A stretch of 64,000 nucleotides of DNA from Caulobacteraceae bacterium PMMR1 (GCA_000733915.1 JPOM01000001.1:930001-994000); one strand, 5' to 3'; counted from the first letter of the stretch, positions 12,085 through 23,767 are shown. Program-made: numbers and translations. The notes: generated by a model from the sequence alone, not told the origin.

Positions 12085-13749
12085 ATGGGAATTTCGCTGT
12101 CGGCGCCAGGCGCCACGGAGCTGAAGCCTCGCATCGTCGTCTTCGGCGTAGGAGGGGCCGGCGGCAACGCGGTGAACAACATGATCGAGGCGGGCCTCGA
12201 AGGCGTGGAGTTTGTCGTCGCCAACACCGACGCCCAGCAGCTGGCCTTCTCCAAGACCGACCGGCGCATTCAGCTCGGGGTGACCATCACCCAGGGCCTG
12301 GGCGCAGGCGCTCACCCCGAGGTGGGCATGAGCGCCGCGGAGGAGTCGATCCCGGAGATCGGCGAGCACCTCGAAGGCGCGCACATGGTCTTCATCACCG
12401 CCGGCATGGGCGGGGGCACCGGCACCGGCGCGGCCCCCATCATCGCCAAGGCGGCGCGCGAACGCGGCATCCTGACCGTCGGCGTGGTGACCAAGCCCTT
12501 CCACTTCGAGGGTCGCCACCGCATGCGCCTGGCCGACGCCGGCGTCAGCGAGTTGACCCGCTATGTCGACACCCTGATCGTCATCCCCAACCAGAACCTG
12601 TTCCGGGTCGCCAACGAGCGGACCACCTTCGCCGAAGCCTTCGGCATGGCGGACCAGGTGCTGCACTCCGGCGTGCGCTCCATCACCGACCTGATGGTCA
12701 TGCCGGGCCTGATCAATCTCGACTTCGCCGACGTTCGCTCGGTCATGACCGAGATGGGCAAGGCGATGATGGGCACTGGCGAGGCGACGGGCGAGGACCG
12801 CGCGCTCATGGCCGCCCAGAACGCCATCCAGAACCCGCTCCTGGACGAGGTGTCGCTGAAGGGCGCCAAGGCCGTGCTGGTCAATGTGACCGGCGGCCTG
12901 GACATGACGCTGCTGGAGGTCGACGAAGCGGCCAACGCCATCTCCTCCGAGGTGGACGCCGACGCCAATATCATCTTCGGCGCGGCCTTCGACCCGGCGC
13001 TGGAAGGCAAGATCCGCGTCTCGGTCGTCGCGACCGGCATGGACTGCGGCGCGATGCAGCAGCCGTTGCCCAACATCCAGCCGGCGCGCACCACCGGCTC
13101 CGCCCTGCACCGTCCCGCCGCCGCCCCGGTTCCGCCCGCGGCTCAGCCCCAGCCGGTCGCAGCCGCCAAGCCCGCAGAGCCCGTCCGCCCGGCGGCCCGC
13201 ACCGCTGTCCAGCCCGCCCCGGCTCCGGCCCTCGCCAAGGCGGCCGAGCCTGCGCCGCTGACGGCTCCGGAAGAGCCGGTCCTGTGGCCCGAACCCGCCC
13301 GGGCCCAGCCCGCGACCCCCGCCGAGCCCGAGCGCCTCACCGCCCAGGCCGAGCCGCAGCGCGTCGTGCGCATCGTGGATCCCGCGGTGGCCGAGGATGA
13401 GGAAGAGCTCGACCTCTACGCCGAGACGCCCCGCCGGGCCCAGGCGCGCGATCCCCTGATCCCGCAGCCGACCGTGCACTACCGCGCGGGCGTCACCGAG
13501 ACGCGCCGTCCGCCGCCGGCCAACCCGCTGCCCGATCCGCGCGTGCCGCCCGAGCCCAAGCGCGGCTTCATGAGCCTCTTCGGCGGACGCTCGCGCTACG
13601 ACGGGCCGAGCCCGAACCTGACCTTCGACCCGCCCGCGCCGCGCGCGGCGGTGGGCGGCGGCGGCGCAGCGCCTGCGCCCGCGGCTCAGCCCCACGCCGA
13701 CCAGGACGACCTGGAGATTCCCTCGTTCCTGCGCCGCCTCGCCAACTGA
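12085..13749 (+). CDS. ftsZ: cell division protein FtsZ
   Basis: Tubulin-like GTPase forming the division ring, 554 residues from the ATG at 12085. An ATG at 12067 is in frame but adds a non-conserved MVGMRS. The core has [14 protein letters not shown], the tubulin signature [14 protein letters not shown], and the T7-loop region around residues 195-220 ([19 protein letters not shown]). A roughly 220-residue Ala/Pro-rich linker follows, longer than in most bacteria but typical of Caulobacterales. The last residues [13 protein letters not shown] are the peptide that binds FtsA, ZipA-like and other partners. ftsA and ftsQ are not upstream, which is unusual; lpxC follows as expected. Confidence 0.97.
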   Translation: MGISLSAPGATELKPRIVVFGVGGAGGNAVNNMIEAGLEGVEFVVANTDAQQLAFSKTDRRIQLGVTITQGLGAGAHPEVGMSAAEESIPEIGEHLEGAHMVFITAGMGGGTGTGAAPIIAKAARERGILTVGVVTKPFHFEGRHRMRLADAGVSELTRYVDTLIVIPNQNLFRVANERTTFAEAFGMADQVLHSGVRSITDLMVMPGLINLDFADVRSVMTEMGKAMMGTGEATGEDRALMAAQNAIQNPLLDEVSLKGAKAVLVNVTGGLDMTLLEVDEAANAISSEVDADANIIFGAAFDPALEGKIRVSVVATGMDCGAMQQPLPNIQPARTTGSALHRPAAAPVPPAAQPQPVAAAKPAEPVRPAARTAVQPAPAPALAKAAEPAPLTAPEEPVLWPEPARAQPATPAEPERLTAQAEPQRVVRIVDPAVAEDEEELDLYAETPRRAQARDPLIPQPTVHYRAGVTETRRPPPANPLPDPRVPPEPKRGFMSLFGGRSRYDGPSPNLTFDPPAPRAAVGGGGAAPAPAAQPHADQDDLEIPSFLRRLAN

Positions 13750-13778
13750 GGCGAACGGCAGACCTGTGACGACGGTTC

Positions 13779-13803
13779 GGGCGCGGAGAGGACGTCCGCG
13801 CCC
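13779..13803 (+). terminator. strong hairpin between ftsZ and lpxC
   Basis: Perfect 9-bp G+C stem GGGCGCGGA / TCCGCGCCC with a 7-base loop, 30 bases after the ftsZ stop. It lacks a real T-run (GTTCC follows), so it may only attenuate transcription into lpxC or protect the ftsZ mRNA end. Confidence 0.5.
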
Positions 13804-13944
13804 GTTCCATGTCCGGCTCAGGCGTTACAATCCGAAACCGGAGTTGTGTTGAGCCTAGGCGTCCCAGGGCCTAGGTCTGCAAGGGAACGATCAGGTCGAT
13901 CCGGCAGAAGATCGGCCCTCGTCGAGAGGGGTTTCAGCGTTCCG

Positions 13945-14838
13945 ATGTACCTTCAGTCCCGGCAGCACACCCTTGCCTCGGCCGCCGCTTGCGCCGGCAT
14001 GGGGGTACATAGCGGCGAGCGCGTCCGCCTGACCTTGAAGCCCGCCCCGGCCGGCTCGGGCGTCGTCTTCGTCCGCACCGACGTGAGCGATCGCGACAAC
14101 CGCGTGCCCGTGACGCCGGAGGCGGTCGCGCGCACCCAGCTGAACACCGAGATCGTCAACGCCGCAGGCGTGCGCGTCAGCACCATCGAGCACCTGATGG
14201 CGGCGCTGGCGGCGCTGTCCGTCGACAACGCCCTCGTCGAGCTCGACGGACCGGAGCTGCCCATCATGGACGGCTCCGCCCTGCCGTTCGTGCAGCTCAT
14301 CGACCGCGCAGGCCGCAGGCCCCAGGAGGCGCCGCGCAGCGTCATCGAAATCCTGCGCCCGGTCGAGGTCGTCGACGGCGACAAGCGCGCCGCGCTGCAT
14401 CCCGCGGACCGTTTCGAGGTGGATTTCGCCATCGACTTCGCGACGCCGGCCATCGGCCGCCAAAGGTGGGCCGGGCCGGTGGACGAGCGCAGCTTCCGCC
14501 GGGAGCTGGCGGCGGCGCGCACCTTCGGCTTCCTGCATGAGGTGGAGGCGCTGCGCGCGCGGGGTTTGGCCCGTGGCGGCGGGCTGGACAACGCCATCGT
14601 GCTGGATGGCGACCGGGTCCTGAACCCTGAGGGCGTTCGATTCGCCGACGAGTTCGTGCGCCACAAGGCGCTGGACGCGGTGGGCGACCTCTATGTGCTG
14701 GGCGCGCCGATTGTGGGCCGCTTCGAGGCCAGCCGCGCCGGCCATGCGGTGAACAACCTCCTGGTCCGGGCCCTGATGGCCCAGCCGGACGCCTGGCGCC
14801 TTCGCCTGGAAGAGACCGAGCTCGCCGAGGCGGTCTGA
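13945..14838 (+). CDS. lpxC: UDP-3-O-acyl-N-acetylglucosamine deacetylase
   Basis: Zinc enzyme for the first committed step of lipid A synthesis, so the cell makes LPS. I used the ATG at 13945 (MYLQSRQHTLASAA), preceded by GAGAGGGG; the longer frame from 13846 adds non-conserved residues. Zinc-site motifs are STIEHLMAALAAL (His near 77) and FVRHKALDAVGDLYVLG (His and Asp). LDGPELPIMDGSA is present. 297 residues, normal for the family. Gene order ftsZ-lpxC is conserved in many proteobacteria. Confidence 0.96.
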   Translation: MYLQSRQHTLASAAACAGMGVHSGERVRLTLKPAPAGSGVVFVRTDVSDRDNRVPVTPEAVARTQLNTEIVNAAGVRVSTIEHLMAALAALSVDNALVELDGPELPIMDGSALPFVQLIDRAGRRPQEAPRSVIEILRPVEVVDGDKRAALHPADRFEVDFAIDFATPAIGRQRWAGPVDERSFRRELAAARTFGFLHEVEALRARGLARGGGLDNAIVLDGDRVLNPEGVRFADEFVRHKALDAVGDLYVLGAPIVGRFEASRAGHAVNNLLVRALMAQPDAWRLRLEETELAEAV

Positions 14839-14874
14839 CCGCGCGCGAGCGGCTCGAACCGACCGCGCGAGGCG

Positions 14875-15465
14875 CTACGTCCAGCCCTTCGCCCGCGCGG
14901 CGGCTTCCTGCGACGCGTCCAGGGGCGGGCCGGAGGCGAGGCGGTCGACCTCCGCCAGGAGGGGCGCGGGCAGGGCGCTCGCGGCGGTGCGATAGGCGGG
15001 CTCGGGCCCTGAGGCCGGCCCCAGGACGATCATGCGCAGACGCCATCCTTTCGGCTCGCGGCAGGCCAGGCCGGAGAGGCCGTCCTTTGCGGTGAAGGTC
15101 CGGCAGTAGCCGCCCTGGGCGGTGCGGAAGCTCAAACCCACCTGAGCGGCGGCGTTGGGGTCGGGGGCGGAAGCCAGTCCGCTCTGCAGCACCTGGGCCA
15201 GCGCGCCGCTCGCATAAGGGTCCGGCAGCGAGGCGGGCCTCTCGCCCAGCACGCCCCAGCCGATCAGCACCCCCGCCGCCAAGGAGGCCGCCATGGCTGC
15301 GGGCATGCGCCAGCCGGCCCCGGCGCGGGCCAGGGGTGGTGCGGGCGCGACCACCGCGGCGCGCAGCCGCTCCGGCACGGACTCCTCCAGCACCGGATCG
15401 TAGTGAGCGGCGAGGAGCGCCTTCAGCCTCGCCTCGCCCCCGTCCCGCATCTGCGGATCGCTCAT
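14875..15465 (-). CDS. probable anti-sigma factor (transmembrane)
   Basis: 196 residues: a cytoplasmic N-terminus of about 50 residues ending in LEESVPERLRAAV, one membrane helix (AAMAASLAAGVLIGWGVLG), then a periplasmic domain with two cysteines (GGYCRTFTAKDG and GLACREPKGW). Its ATG overlaps the stop of the upstream ECF sigma gene (ATGA), the classical arrangement of a sigma factor and its membrane anti-sigma. There is no HxxxCxxC zinc motif, so it is not a ZAS-type protein. The two cysteines may form a disulfide. Confidence 0.75.
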   Translation of the reverse strand: MSDPQMRDGGEARLKALLAAHYDPVLEESVPERLRAAVVAPAPPLARAGAGWRMPAAMAASLAAGVLIGWGVLGERPASLPDPYASGALAQVLQSGLASAPDPNAAAQVGLSFRTAQGGYCRTFTAKDGLSGLACREPKGWRLRMIVLGPASGPEPAYRTAASALPAPLLAEVDRLASGPPLDASQEAAARAKGWT

Positions 15466-15953
15466 GGCGCCAGGCCCTCCAGCTGCTGCGCCAGCGCCTG
15501 GCGGCCGCGCACCAGGCGGCTGGTCAGGGTGCCCTCGGGGATGCGGAGCACCTCGGCGGCCTCGCCATAGCTCAGCCCCTCGACGAGCACGAGGGCGACG
15601 GCCAGGCGCTGCTCGTCGGGCAGGCTCGCCATCGCCCGCTCCACCGCCGTTCCCACCAGGCGCGTGCCGAGCGGATCACGGTCCTCCGCCCGTCCCCCGC
15701 CTTCCTCGGCAGGGCGGAAGAGGGCGATGCGGCGGCTGCGACTGCGGGTCTCGTCGATCCAGGCGTTCTTCATCAGGGTGAACATCCAGCTGTCCAGGCG
15801 CGTGCCGGGCCGCCACTGGTCGCGCTTGCGCAGCGCCCGCTCCACCGCGGCCTGCACCAGGTCGTCCGCCTCGGTCGCGTCGCGACAGAGGGCGCGGGCG
15901 AAGCGGCGCAGCCGGGGCAGGAGCTCGGTCAGCTCGCGCTGGAACGCGTCCAA
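15462..15953 (-). CDS. ECF-family RNA polymerase sigma factor
   Basis: About 163 residues with region 2 (ALCRDATEADDLVQAAVERAL ... SWMFTLMKNAWIDETRS) and region 4 (LPDEQRLAVALVLVEGLSYGEAAEVLRIPEGTL). I chose the TTG at 15953 because AGAGGAG stands five bases before it; ATGs farther upstream fall in the palindrome and promoter region. It is followed by its anti-sigma and is divergent from the subtilase at 16032. Group and signal are unknown. Confidence 0.88.
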   Translation of the reverse strand: MDAFQRELTELLPRLRRFARALCRDATEADDLVQAAVERALRKRDQWRPGTRLDSWMFTLMKNAWIDETRSRSRRIALFRPAEEGGGRAEDRDPLGTRLVGTAVERAMASLPDEQRLAVALVLVEGLSYGEAAEVLRIPEGTLTSRLVRGRQALAQQLEGLAP

Positions 15954-15971
15954 GGCTACTCCTCTGCCTGA

Positions 15972-16003
15972 GGATGGAACGACGCGGACGGAGCGTTCCA
16001 TCC
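15972..16003. promoter_or_regulatory. perfect palindrome between ECF operon and subtilase gene
   Basis: GGATGGAACG (15972-15981) and CGTTCCATCC (15994-16003) form 10-bp arms with a 12-bp spacer, in a divergent 78-base gap. Each arm contains GGAAC, the usual -35 of ECF promoters, and each strand reads GGAAC-N13-CGTT. The spacing is shorter than the common 16-17 bp, so it may be a dimer operator overlapping two promoters rather than two plain ECF promoters. Confidence 0.6.
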
Positions 16004-16031
16004 AGGTGAGGCGCGATGATGCGAGAGGGCG

Positions 16032-17411
16032 ATGGCGGACCGCAAGCGGCTTAGGCGTTGGGCGACGGCGGGAGCCGTGATCGCGGCCGCCCTGGCCGGG
16101 GGAGAGGCGTCCGCGCAGCTCGGGCCGCGCCTGGGCGGGGCGGGGCTGCCGGGCCTGCCGGGTCTGCCCGTCGTTCGGCCCGGCGAGGCGGTGCGCGGCG
16201 CGCTGGGCGACCTTTCGCGACTGGACCCGCAATCCCTGTTGCAGGCGCGCCTGGACCGGCTGGGCGAGCTGGTGCGGCGCCACCCCCGCGAGCTGGAGCT
16301 CGATGCGCAGGGCTTCCCGGCGGTGCGGGGCGAGGTGGTGGCGCTCTCGCCCGCGCCCGAGGCGCTGGACGCGGCGACCCGGGCCGGCTTCACGGTGGCG
16401 CGCCGCGAGAGCCTGTCCGAGCTTGGCCTGGAGGAGGTCGTGCTCCAGGCGCCGGCCGGCGAGAGCGCAGTCCGCGCCCTAGCCCGGCTGCGAAAGCTCG
16501 ACCCTGCGGGGCAGTATGCGCTCAACCACGTGTTCCAGCCGGCCGGAGAGGTGGGCGGCTCAGAGGCTGCGGCCGAGCCGGCCCGCACGGCGCTGGGCCG
16601 GAGCCCGGCGCGGATCGGCCTGATCGACACCGGCGTCGAGGCCCATGCTCCCGCCCTGGCCGGCGCACGGCTCGAGAGCCGCGCCTTCGCCGAGGGCGGG
16701 CCGGCGCCGAAGCCGCATGGGACGGCGGTCGCCTCCCTGCTGGTGGGCGAGGCCCCGCCGTTCCGGGGCGGCGCGCCGGGGGCGGAACTCTTCGCCGCCG
16801 ACGTCTATGGCGCCGGACCCAAGGGCGGGGCGGTCGATGGCCTGCTCCGCGCCCTGGCCTGGCTGGCGAAGCGCAACGTCGGGGTGATCAACATGAGCCT
16901 TGTTGGGCCCGACAACCCGGCCCTGGCCTCAGGCGTCCGCGCGCTAAGCGCCAAGGGCGTGATCATCGTGGCGGCGGTGGGCAACGACGGCCCCGCCGCC
17001 CCGCCCCTCTATCCGGCCTCCTACCCCGAGGTGGTCGCGGTTACGGCGGTGGACGCGCGGGGCCGCCTGCTGCCCGAGGCCGGGCGCGCCCGCCACCTCG
17101 ACTTCGCCGCGCCCGGGGCGGAGATGGCGGTCGCAAGAGCTGGCGGCGGCTATGCGGTCGCGCGAGGCGCCTCCTTCGCCGCGCCGCTCGTGGCCGCGCT
17201 CATCGCCCGCGCCCTCGTCGCCCCTGGCTCGACCGGTCCTGGCCCGGCCGCCTCTGGCCCGGCCGCCCGCGAGGAGGCGCTTCGCAAGGTCGCCGCCCAC
17301 GCCGACCGCCACGGCGAGGGCTACGGCCGGGGGCTGGTGGGCCTGGAGCTTCGCATTGCGCCGCAGAAGGTGGGCGCGCGGGCGCCGCTCTGCGACGGCT
17401 CGGCCTGCTGA
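16032..17411 (+). CDS. secreted S8 (subtilisin-like) serine protease
   Basis: 459 residues with a signal peptide (ATAGAVIAAALAGGEASA). The catalytic triad is visible: Asp in IGLIDTGVEA (about residue 200), His in KPHGTAVASL (about residue 232) and Ser in ARGASFAAPLVAAL (about residue 379); the oxyanion Asn is in AAVGNDGP. The N-terminal about 170 residues may be an inhibitory prodomain. It is divergent from the sigma/anti-sigma pair and shares the palindromic region, so it may be a target of that sigma or process the anti-sigma. A pair of cysteines lies at the C-terminus (APLCDGSAC). Confidence 0.88.
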   Translation: MADRKRLRRWATAGAVIAAALAGGEASAQLGPRLGGAGLPGLPGLPVVRPGEAVRGALGDLSRLDPQSLLQARLDRLGELVRRHPRELELDAQGFPAVRGEVVALSPAPEALDAATRAGFTVARRESLSELGLEEVVLQAPAGESAVRALARLRKLDPAGQYALNHVFQPAGEVGGSEAAAEPARTALGRSPARIGLIDTGVEAHAPALAGARLESRAFAEGGPAPKPHGTAVASLLVGEAPPFRGGAPGAELFAADVYGAGPKGGAVDGLLRALAWLAKRNVGVINMSLVGPDNPALASGVRALSAKGVIIVAAVGNDGPAAPPLYPASYPEVVAVTAVDARGRLLPEAGRARHLDFAAPGAEMAVARAGGGYAVARGASFAAPLVAALIARALVAPGSTGPGPAASGPAAREEALRKVAAHADRHGEGYGRGLVGLELRIAPQKVGARAPLCDGSAC

Positions 17412-17455
17412 CCGCGGGCTTCGGCGACGTCGCCGTCGCACCCTCGTCCCGCGTC

Positions 17456-18971
<1,516 letters not shown>

Positions 18972-19000
18972 CCCACGGCTGACTTCGGGGGAGACGACCT

Positions 19001-19399
19001 TTGACCATCGAACTGACCCTGCTCGCCTGGACGCTGGTCCTGGCGGTCGTGCAGATCCTGTGGGCCGACGTCGCGCGGACCGGTCAATACGGGCTGAAGT
19101 GGAACACCGGCCCCCGGGACGAGGAGATGCCGCCGCTGAAGCCCATGGGTGCGCGGCTGTTCCGGGCCCAGGCCAACCTCTTCGAGACCCTGCCGCTGTT
19201 CGCCGCGGCCATCCTGATCGCCCACCTGGCCGAGCGGGAGGGAGCGCTGACCAAGTGGGGGGCGCACCTCTATTTCTTCGCTCGGGTCCTCTACGTGCCG
19301 CTCTACGCCTTCGGGGTGAGGATGCTGCGCAGCCTGGTGTGGCTCGTGTCCTTCGCCGGCCTGCTGATGGTGCTCGCGGCGATTCTCATGCCGGCATGA
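19001..19399 (+). CDS. MAPEG-family membrane protein
   Basis: 132 residues with about four membrane helices. It shows the MAPEG hallmarks: FRAQANLFETLPLFAAAIL (the RxxxNxxE-type helix) and FARVLYVPLYAFGV. The TTG start at 19001 follows GGGGGAGA. The eukaryotic family conjugates glutathione or makes eicosanoids; bacterial members mostly have no known substrate. The rsmB ATG overlaps its stop. Confidence 0.85.
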   Translation: MTIELTLLAWTLVLAVVQILWADVARTGQYGLKWNTGPRDEEMPPLKPMGARLFRAQANLFETLPLFAAAILIAHLAEREGALTKWGAHLYFFARVLYVPLYAFGVRMLRSLVWLVSFAGLLMVLAAILMPA

Positions 19400-20691
19400 C
19401 CCCGGGCGCCCGAGCCGCGGCCGCGATCGAGGTCCTGGACCAGGTCGCGGCCAGCCGGGCGCCGGCGGACGAGGTGCTGCGGAGCTGGGGACGGGCGCAC
19501 CGCTTCGCGGGCTCCAAGGACCGGCGGGCCATCGCCGAGCTAGCCTTCGCCGGCGTGCGAGCGCGCGCGCTGGCGGGCTGGCGCTTTGGAGGAGACGACG
19601 GGCGCGCCTGCCTGCTGCAGGCGCTGGGCGAGGCGGGCCGCGCGGCTTGCTTCACGGGCGAGGCGCATGCGCCCGCGCCCCTGACCGACGCCGAGCGCGC
19701 GGCCCTGGCGCGGCCTGACGCGGACGCGCCCGACTGGGCCCGCGCCGGCGTGCCCGCCTGGAAGGCGCCCCTGCTCGAGGCGAGCTTCGGCGCGGACTGG
19801 GCGGAGGAGGCGGCAGCGCTCAGCCAGGGCCGCGCCCCGATCGATCTGCGCGTCAACCTCCGCCGCGCCGCCCTGACCAGCGCTCAGGCGGCGCTGGCTG
19901 CAGCCGACCTCGCGAGCGGCGCGACGCCGCTTTCCGCCACGGGGCTGAGGCTGACGGCGCGCCTGGCGCCCGACCTGCACAAGCTTCAGGCCTTCCGCGC
20001 CGGCTGGTTCGAGGTGCAGGACGAGGGCAGCCAGCTCATGGCCTGGCTCGCCGGCGCCGAGCCTGGCATGACGGTGGTGGACTATTGCGCCGGCGGCGGC
20101 GGCAAGACGCTGGCGCTCTGGCAGGCGATGGGCGCGAAGGGCTCAGGCCGCCTCATCGCCTTCGATGTCGATCCCCGACGGCTGGACGCGATCCGCCCGC
20201 GCCTGGAGCGCTCGGGCGCGCAGGCGACCCTCCGCGCCATCGGGGCGGACGGGCAGGGGACGCAGGACCTGGAGGGACGGGCGGACCTGGTGCTGGTGGA
20301 CGCGCCGTGCTCCGCGTCGGGCACCTGGCGGCGCCGCCCCGAGGCGATCTGGCGGACGACGCCGGAGAGCCTGCAGCGCCTCACCGCCCTGCAGTCCGCC
20401 CTCCTTGACCGCGCGTCGCGCCTGGTCCGCCCGGGCGGAAGGCTCGCCTATGTCACCTGCTCCGTCTTCGCCGCGGAGAACCTCGCAGCGGCGGACGCCT
20501 TTGTCGCCGCTCACGCCGACTTCCGCCCCCGCTCGATCGCCGACGCCGCAGGGACGTCCCCCCTGATCACGCCGCAGGGGCGCGACCGCCTTGCGGAGCT
20601 GGCGCGCGGCGGGCACAGCGTCCAGCTCTCCCCGCGCCGCACCGATACCGACGGCTTCTTCGCCGCCCTGTTCGAAAGGAGCCCCGCTTGA
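19396..20691 (+). CDS. rsmB: 16S rRNA (cytosine-967-C5) methyltransferase, RsmB-like
   Basis: 431 residues from the ATG overlapping the MAPEG stop; the frame is open much farther upstream over guaB, but without homology. An N-terminal NusB-like part ([11 protein letters not shown] ... [13 protein letters not shown]) precedes the SAM domain: [31 protein letters not shown] (motif IV Cys) and [11 protein letters not shown] (motif VI catalytic Cys). The exact target could be C967 or a related cytosine. It is coupled to guaA by a TTGA overlap. Confidence 0.88.
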   Translation: MTPGARAAAAIEVLDQVAASRAPADEVLRSWGRAHRFAGSKDRRAIAELAFAGVRARALAGWRFGGDDGRACLLQALGEAGRAACFTGEAHAPAPLTDAERAALARPDADAPDWARAGVPAWKAPLLEASFGADWAEEAAALSQGRAPIDLRVNLRRAALTSAQAALAAADLASGATPLSATGLRLTARLAPDLHKLQAFRAGWFEVQDEGSQLMAWLAGAEPGMTVVDYCAGGGGKTLALWQAMGAKGSGRLIAFDVDPRRLDAIRPRLERSGAQATLRAIGADGQGTQDLEGRADLVLVDAPCSASGTWRRRPEAIWRTTPESLQRLTALQSALLDRASRLVRPGGRLAYVTCSVFAAENLAAADAFVAAHADFRPRSIADAAGTSPLITPQGRDRLAELARGGHSVQLSPRRTDTDGFFAALFERSPA

Positions 20692-22265
20692 CTGCGCCCC
20701 ACGCCCGCGAGCCGAACCACGAGCGCCTGCTGATCGTCGACTTCGGCAGCCAAGTGACCCAGCTGATCGCCCGGCGCGCGCGGGAGGACGGAGTCTATTG
20801 CGAGATCCACCCCTATGACCGTGTCGACGCCGAGCTCCTCGCCCGCTTCCAGCCCAAGGCGGTGATCCTGTCCGGCGGGCCCGAGAGCGTGACCCTCGCG
20901 CAGAGCCCGTCGGTGACCCCCGAAGTCTATCGCCTGGGCGTGCCGGTGCTGGGCATCTGCTACGGCGAGCAGCTGATGTGCCGCGACCTCGGCGGCGCGG
21001 TGGAGGGCGGCCACGCGGGCGAGTTCGGCCGCGCCGACATCGTCATCGAGCGCGAGAGCCCCCTCCTTTTCGGCCTCGGCGGTCCGGGCGCGCGCGAGCC
21101 TGTCTGGATGAGCCACGGCGACCGCGTCACGGCCCTGCCCCCCGGCTTTGAGCCCATCGCCGTGTCCGAGGGCGCGCCCTTCGCCGCCATCGCCGACGAG
21201 GGCCGGCGCCTTTATGGGGTGCAGTTCCACCCCGAGGTCGCCCACACGCCCCGCGGCGCGGTGCTGCTGCGCAACTTCACCCGCCGCATCGCCGGCTTCT
21301 CCGGCGACTGGAGCATGGCCGCCTTCCGCCAGGAGGCGATCGCGCGTATCCGCGACCAGGTCGGCTCGGGCCGGGTGATCTGCGGCCTATCCGGCGGGGT
21401 CGACTCCTCCGTCGCCGCCGTCCTGATCCACGAGGCCGTCGGCGAGCAGCTGACCTGCGTCTTTGTCGATACGGGGCTGTTGCGCGCCCATGAGGCCGAC
21501 GAGGTCGTGGCCATGTTCCGCGGCCACTACAACATCCCGCTGGCGCACGTGGACGCTCGCGCCGAATTCCTGGGCGCGCTGGACGGCGTCACCGACCCGG
21601 AGCTGAAGCGCAAGACTATCGGCCGCCTCTTCGTGGAGGTCTTCGAGCGTGAGGCCGGCAAGGTGCAGGGCGCCGCCTTCCTGGCCCAGGGCACGCTCTA
21701 TCCCGACGTGATCGAGAGCGTCTCGGCCACCGGCGGCCCCAGCCAGGTGATCAAGAGCCACCACAACGTGGGCGGCCTGCCGGAGCGCATGAAGCTGAAG
21801 CTGCTCGAGCCGCTCCGCGAGCTCTTCAAGGACGAGGTGCGGGCGCTGGGCCGCGAGCTCGGCCTGCCCGCCCGGTTCGTGGGCCGCCATCCCTTCCCGG
21901 GGCCGGGCCTGGCGATCCGCATCCCCGGCGCCGTCACGCCCGAGCGCGTCGCCATTCTGCAGAAGGCCGACGCCATCTGGCTGGAGGAGATCCGGCGCGC
22001 CGGCCTTTACGACGTGATCTGGCAGGCCTTCGCCGTGCTCCTGCCCGTGCGCACCGTGGGCGTGATGGGCGACGCGCGCACCTATGACGAGGTCTGCGCG
22101 CTTCGCGCCGTGACCTCGGTGGACGGCATGACGGCCGACTATTTTCAATTCCCCTGGGAGGTGCTGAGCCGCGCCTCCACGCGGATCATCAACGAGGTGC
22201 GCGGCATCAACCGGGTCGTCTACGACATCACCTCCAAACCCCCCGGGACCATCGAGTGGGAGTGA
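20688..22265 (+). CDS. guaA: GMP synthase (glutamine-hydrolysing)
   Basis: 525 residues. The class I amidotransferase domain has the nucleophile in [14 protein letters not shown] and the HxE pair in [14 protein letters not shown]. The ATP pyrophosphatase domain has the SGGVDSS P-loop. The C-terminus [10 protein letters not shown] is the family ending. The start is a TTG inside the rsmB stop, with AAAGGAG upstream. It converts XMP to GMP, completing the branch begun by guaB. Confidence 0.97.
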   Translation: MTAPHAREPNHERLLIVDFGSQVTQLIARRAREDGVYCEIHPYDRVDAELLARFQPKAVILSGGPESVTLAQSPSVTPEVYRLGVPVLGICYGEQLMCRDLGGAVEGGHAGEFGRADIVIERESPLLFGLGGPGAREPVWMSHGDRVTALPPGFEPIAVSEGAPFAAIADEGRRLYGVQFHPEVAHTPRGAVLLRNFTRRIAGFSGDWSMAAFRQEAIARIRDQVGSGRVICGLSGGVDSSVAAVLIHEAVGEQLTCVFVDTGLLRAHEADEVVAMFRGHYNIPLAHVDARAEFLGALDGVTDPELKRKTIGRLFVEVFEREAGKVQGAAFLAQGTLYPDVIESVSATGGPSQVIKSHHNVGGLPERMKLKLLEPLRELFKDEVRALGRELGLPARFVGRHPFPGPGLAIRIPGAVTPERVAILQKADAIWLEEIRRAGLYDVIWQAFAVLLPVRTVGVMGDARTYDEVCALRAVTSVDGMTADYFQFPWEVLSRASTRIINEVRGINRVVYDITSKPPGTIEWE

Positions 22266-22507
22266 TTTTTGGGCCGCAACGCGCGTCCCGTTCCACGCTG
22301 CGGCGCGACCTAAGTCTTTGAGTGGGGGCGGTTCCCCGCTGACGATCGAAGGCTGACCCGTGCAGGTGCGACGCGCTGAGCAGCACCACAGCGAGCACCG
22401 CTTCGGCCGCTGCGACCGCGCGGGAACGGGCGCGCCAGCGCCTGCGCTCACGGCGGTGACGATCAACACCACTTCGGCGTTCAATGTCGCCTTCTGGACG
22501 CTGACCC

Positions 22508-23767
22508 ATGGCGGCGACACCGAACCATATCGCGATCTGGGTGATCGCCGCGCTCGCGGCCGCCGGCGTCGTCGTCCGGCCGTTCAAGCTGCCCGAGGCG
22601 ATCTGGGCGGTCGGGGGCGCCGCGGTGCTGCTCGCCTTTGGGCTGCTGCCCCTGGGCGACGCGATGAGGGCGATCGGCAAAGGGACCGACGTCTACCTGT
22701 TCCTGACCGGCATGATGCTGCTGTCGGAGATCGCCCGGCGCGAGGGCGTATTCGACTGGGTCGCGGGGTGGGCGGTCCACCTGGCGCACGGCCGTCCGAG
22801 GCGGCTGTTCGCGATGATCTATGCGATGGGCGCCGTCGTCACGATCTTCCTGTCCAACGATGCCGCCGCGGTCGTCTTCACGCCGGCCGTGTTCGCCGCG
22901 GCGCGGAAGGCCAAGGCCAAGCCGCTGCCGCTGCTGTTCATCTGCGCCTTCATCGCCAACGCCGCCTCGTTCGTCCTGCCGATCTCCAACCCGGCCAACC
23001 TGGTGTTCTACGGCGATCACGTCCCGCCGCTCGGCCAGTGGCTGGCAAGCTTCGCGCTGCCCTCGCTGGTCTCCATCGCCGCCACCTAAGCCGTCCTGTG
23101 GCGGGTCGAGGGCCGAAGCCTGGGCGAGGCGTGCGACGCTCAGGTCGAGCTGCCCGACCTGTCGGCGGGCGGCAAGGCCGCGCTCGGCGGCATCGTCCTG
23201 ACCGCAATCGTCCTGATGACGGTATCGGCGCTGGACCGCCCGCTCGGGCTGCCGACCTTGATCATGGGCGTGCTGACGACAGCCCTCGCGCTATGGCCGA
23301 CCAAGGGGACGCCGTGGCCCCTGCTTAACGAGATCTCGTGGGCGGTGCTGCCGCTGGTCGCCGGGCTGTTCGTGCTGGTCGAGGCGGTCAACGCGACCGG
23401 GGCGGCGGCCTATCTTGCGGGCCTCCTCAAGGCGGGGGCGGCGGCATCGGCGTCCTCCACCGGCGCGGTCGCCGGCGGCGGGCTCGCGATCGTGTCGAAC
23501 CTGATGAACAACCTTCCCGCCGGGCTCATCGCCAGCACCGTGATCCAGCAGGCGCATCCCTCCAAGCCGATCGTCGACGCGCTGCTGATCGGCGTCGACC
23601 TTGGGCCGAACCTGTCGATCACCGGCTCGCTCGCGACCATCCTGTGGCTGACCGCGATCCGGCGCGAAGGCGAACACGTCGGCTTCTGGCGCTTCCTCAA
23701 GGTCGGCGCCTTGGCGACGCCGCCGGCGCTCTGCCTCGCCATGGGGTTACGCCTGTGGATTGGATAA
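22508..23767 (+). pseudogene. ArsB/SLC13-type ion transporter interrupted by an in-frame stop
   Basis: Hydrophobic protein of the arsenite-pump/ion-transporter superfamily (residues with IWAVGGAAVLL, FLTGMMLLSEIARREGVFD, FLSNDAAAVVFTPAVF, ANAASFVLPISNPANLVFYG). The frame ends at TAA (23087-23089) after LPSLVSIAAT, then continues in the same frame to 23767 with AVLWRVEGRSL and the whole second half. A Tyr codon (TAC or TAT) is expected at that spot, so one base change explains the break. Intact length would be 419 residues. No arsR or arsC is nearby. The 242 bases before it show no gene. Confidence 0.78.

Noticed and set aside
12013-13695. Long minus-strand open frame over ftsZ
   Set aside because: Antisense shadow of the ftsZ gene in G+C-rich DNA.
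13854-13875. Two CCTAGG sites 16 bp apart upstream of lpxC, like the IS481 target
   Set aside because: No inverted repeats or IS remnant lie between or beside them. CCTAGG alone is a short palindrome, so an excised-element scar cannot be claimed.
22266-22507. Possible riboswitch or leader before the arsB-like gene
   Set aside because: There is a short GGGG-CCCC hairpin near 22325, but no conserved core of a riboswitch class that I can recognise.
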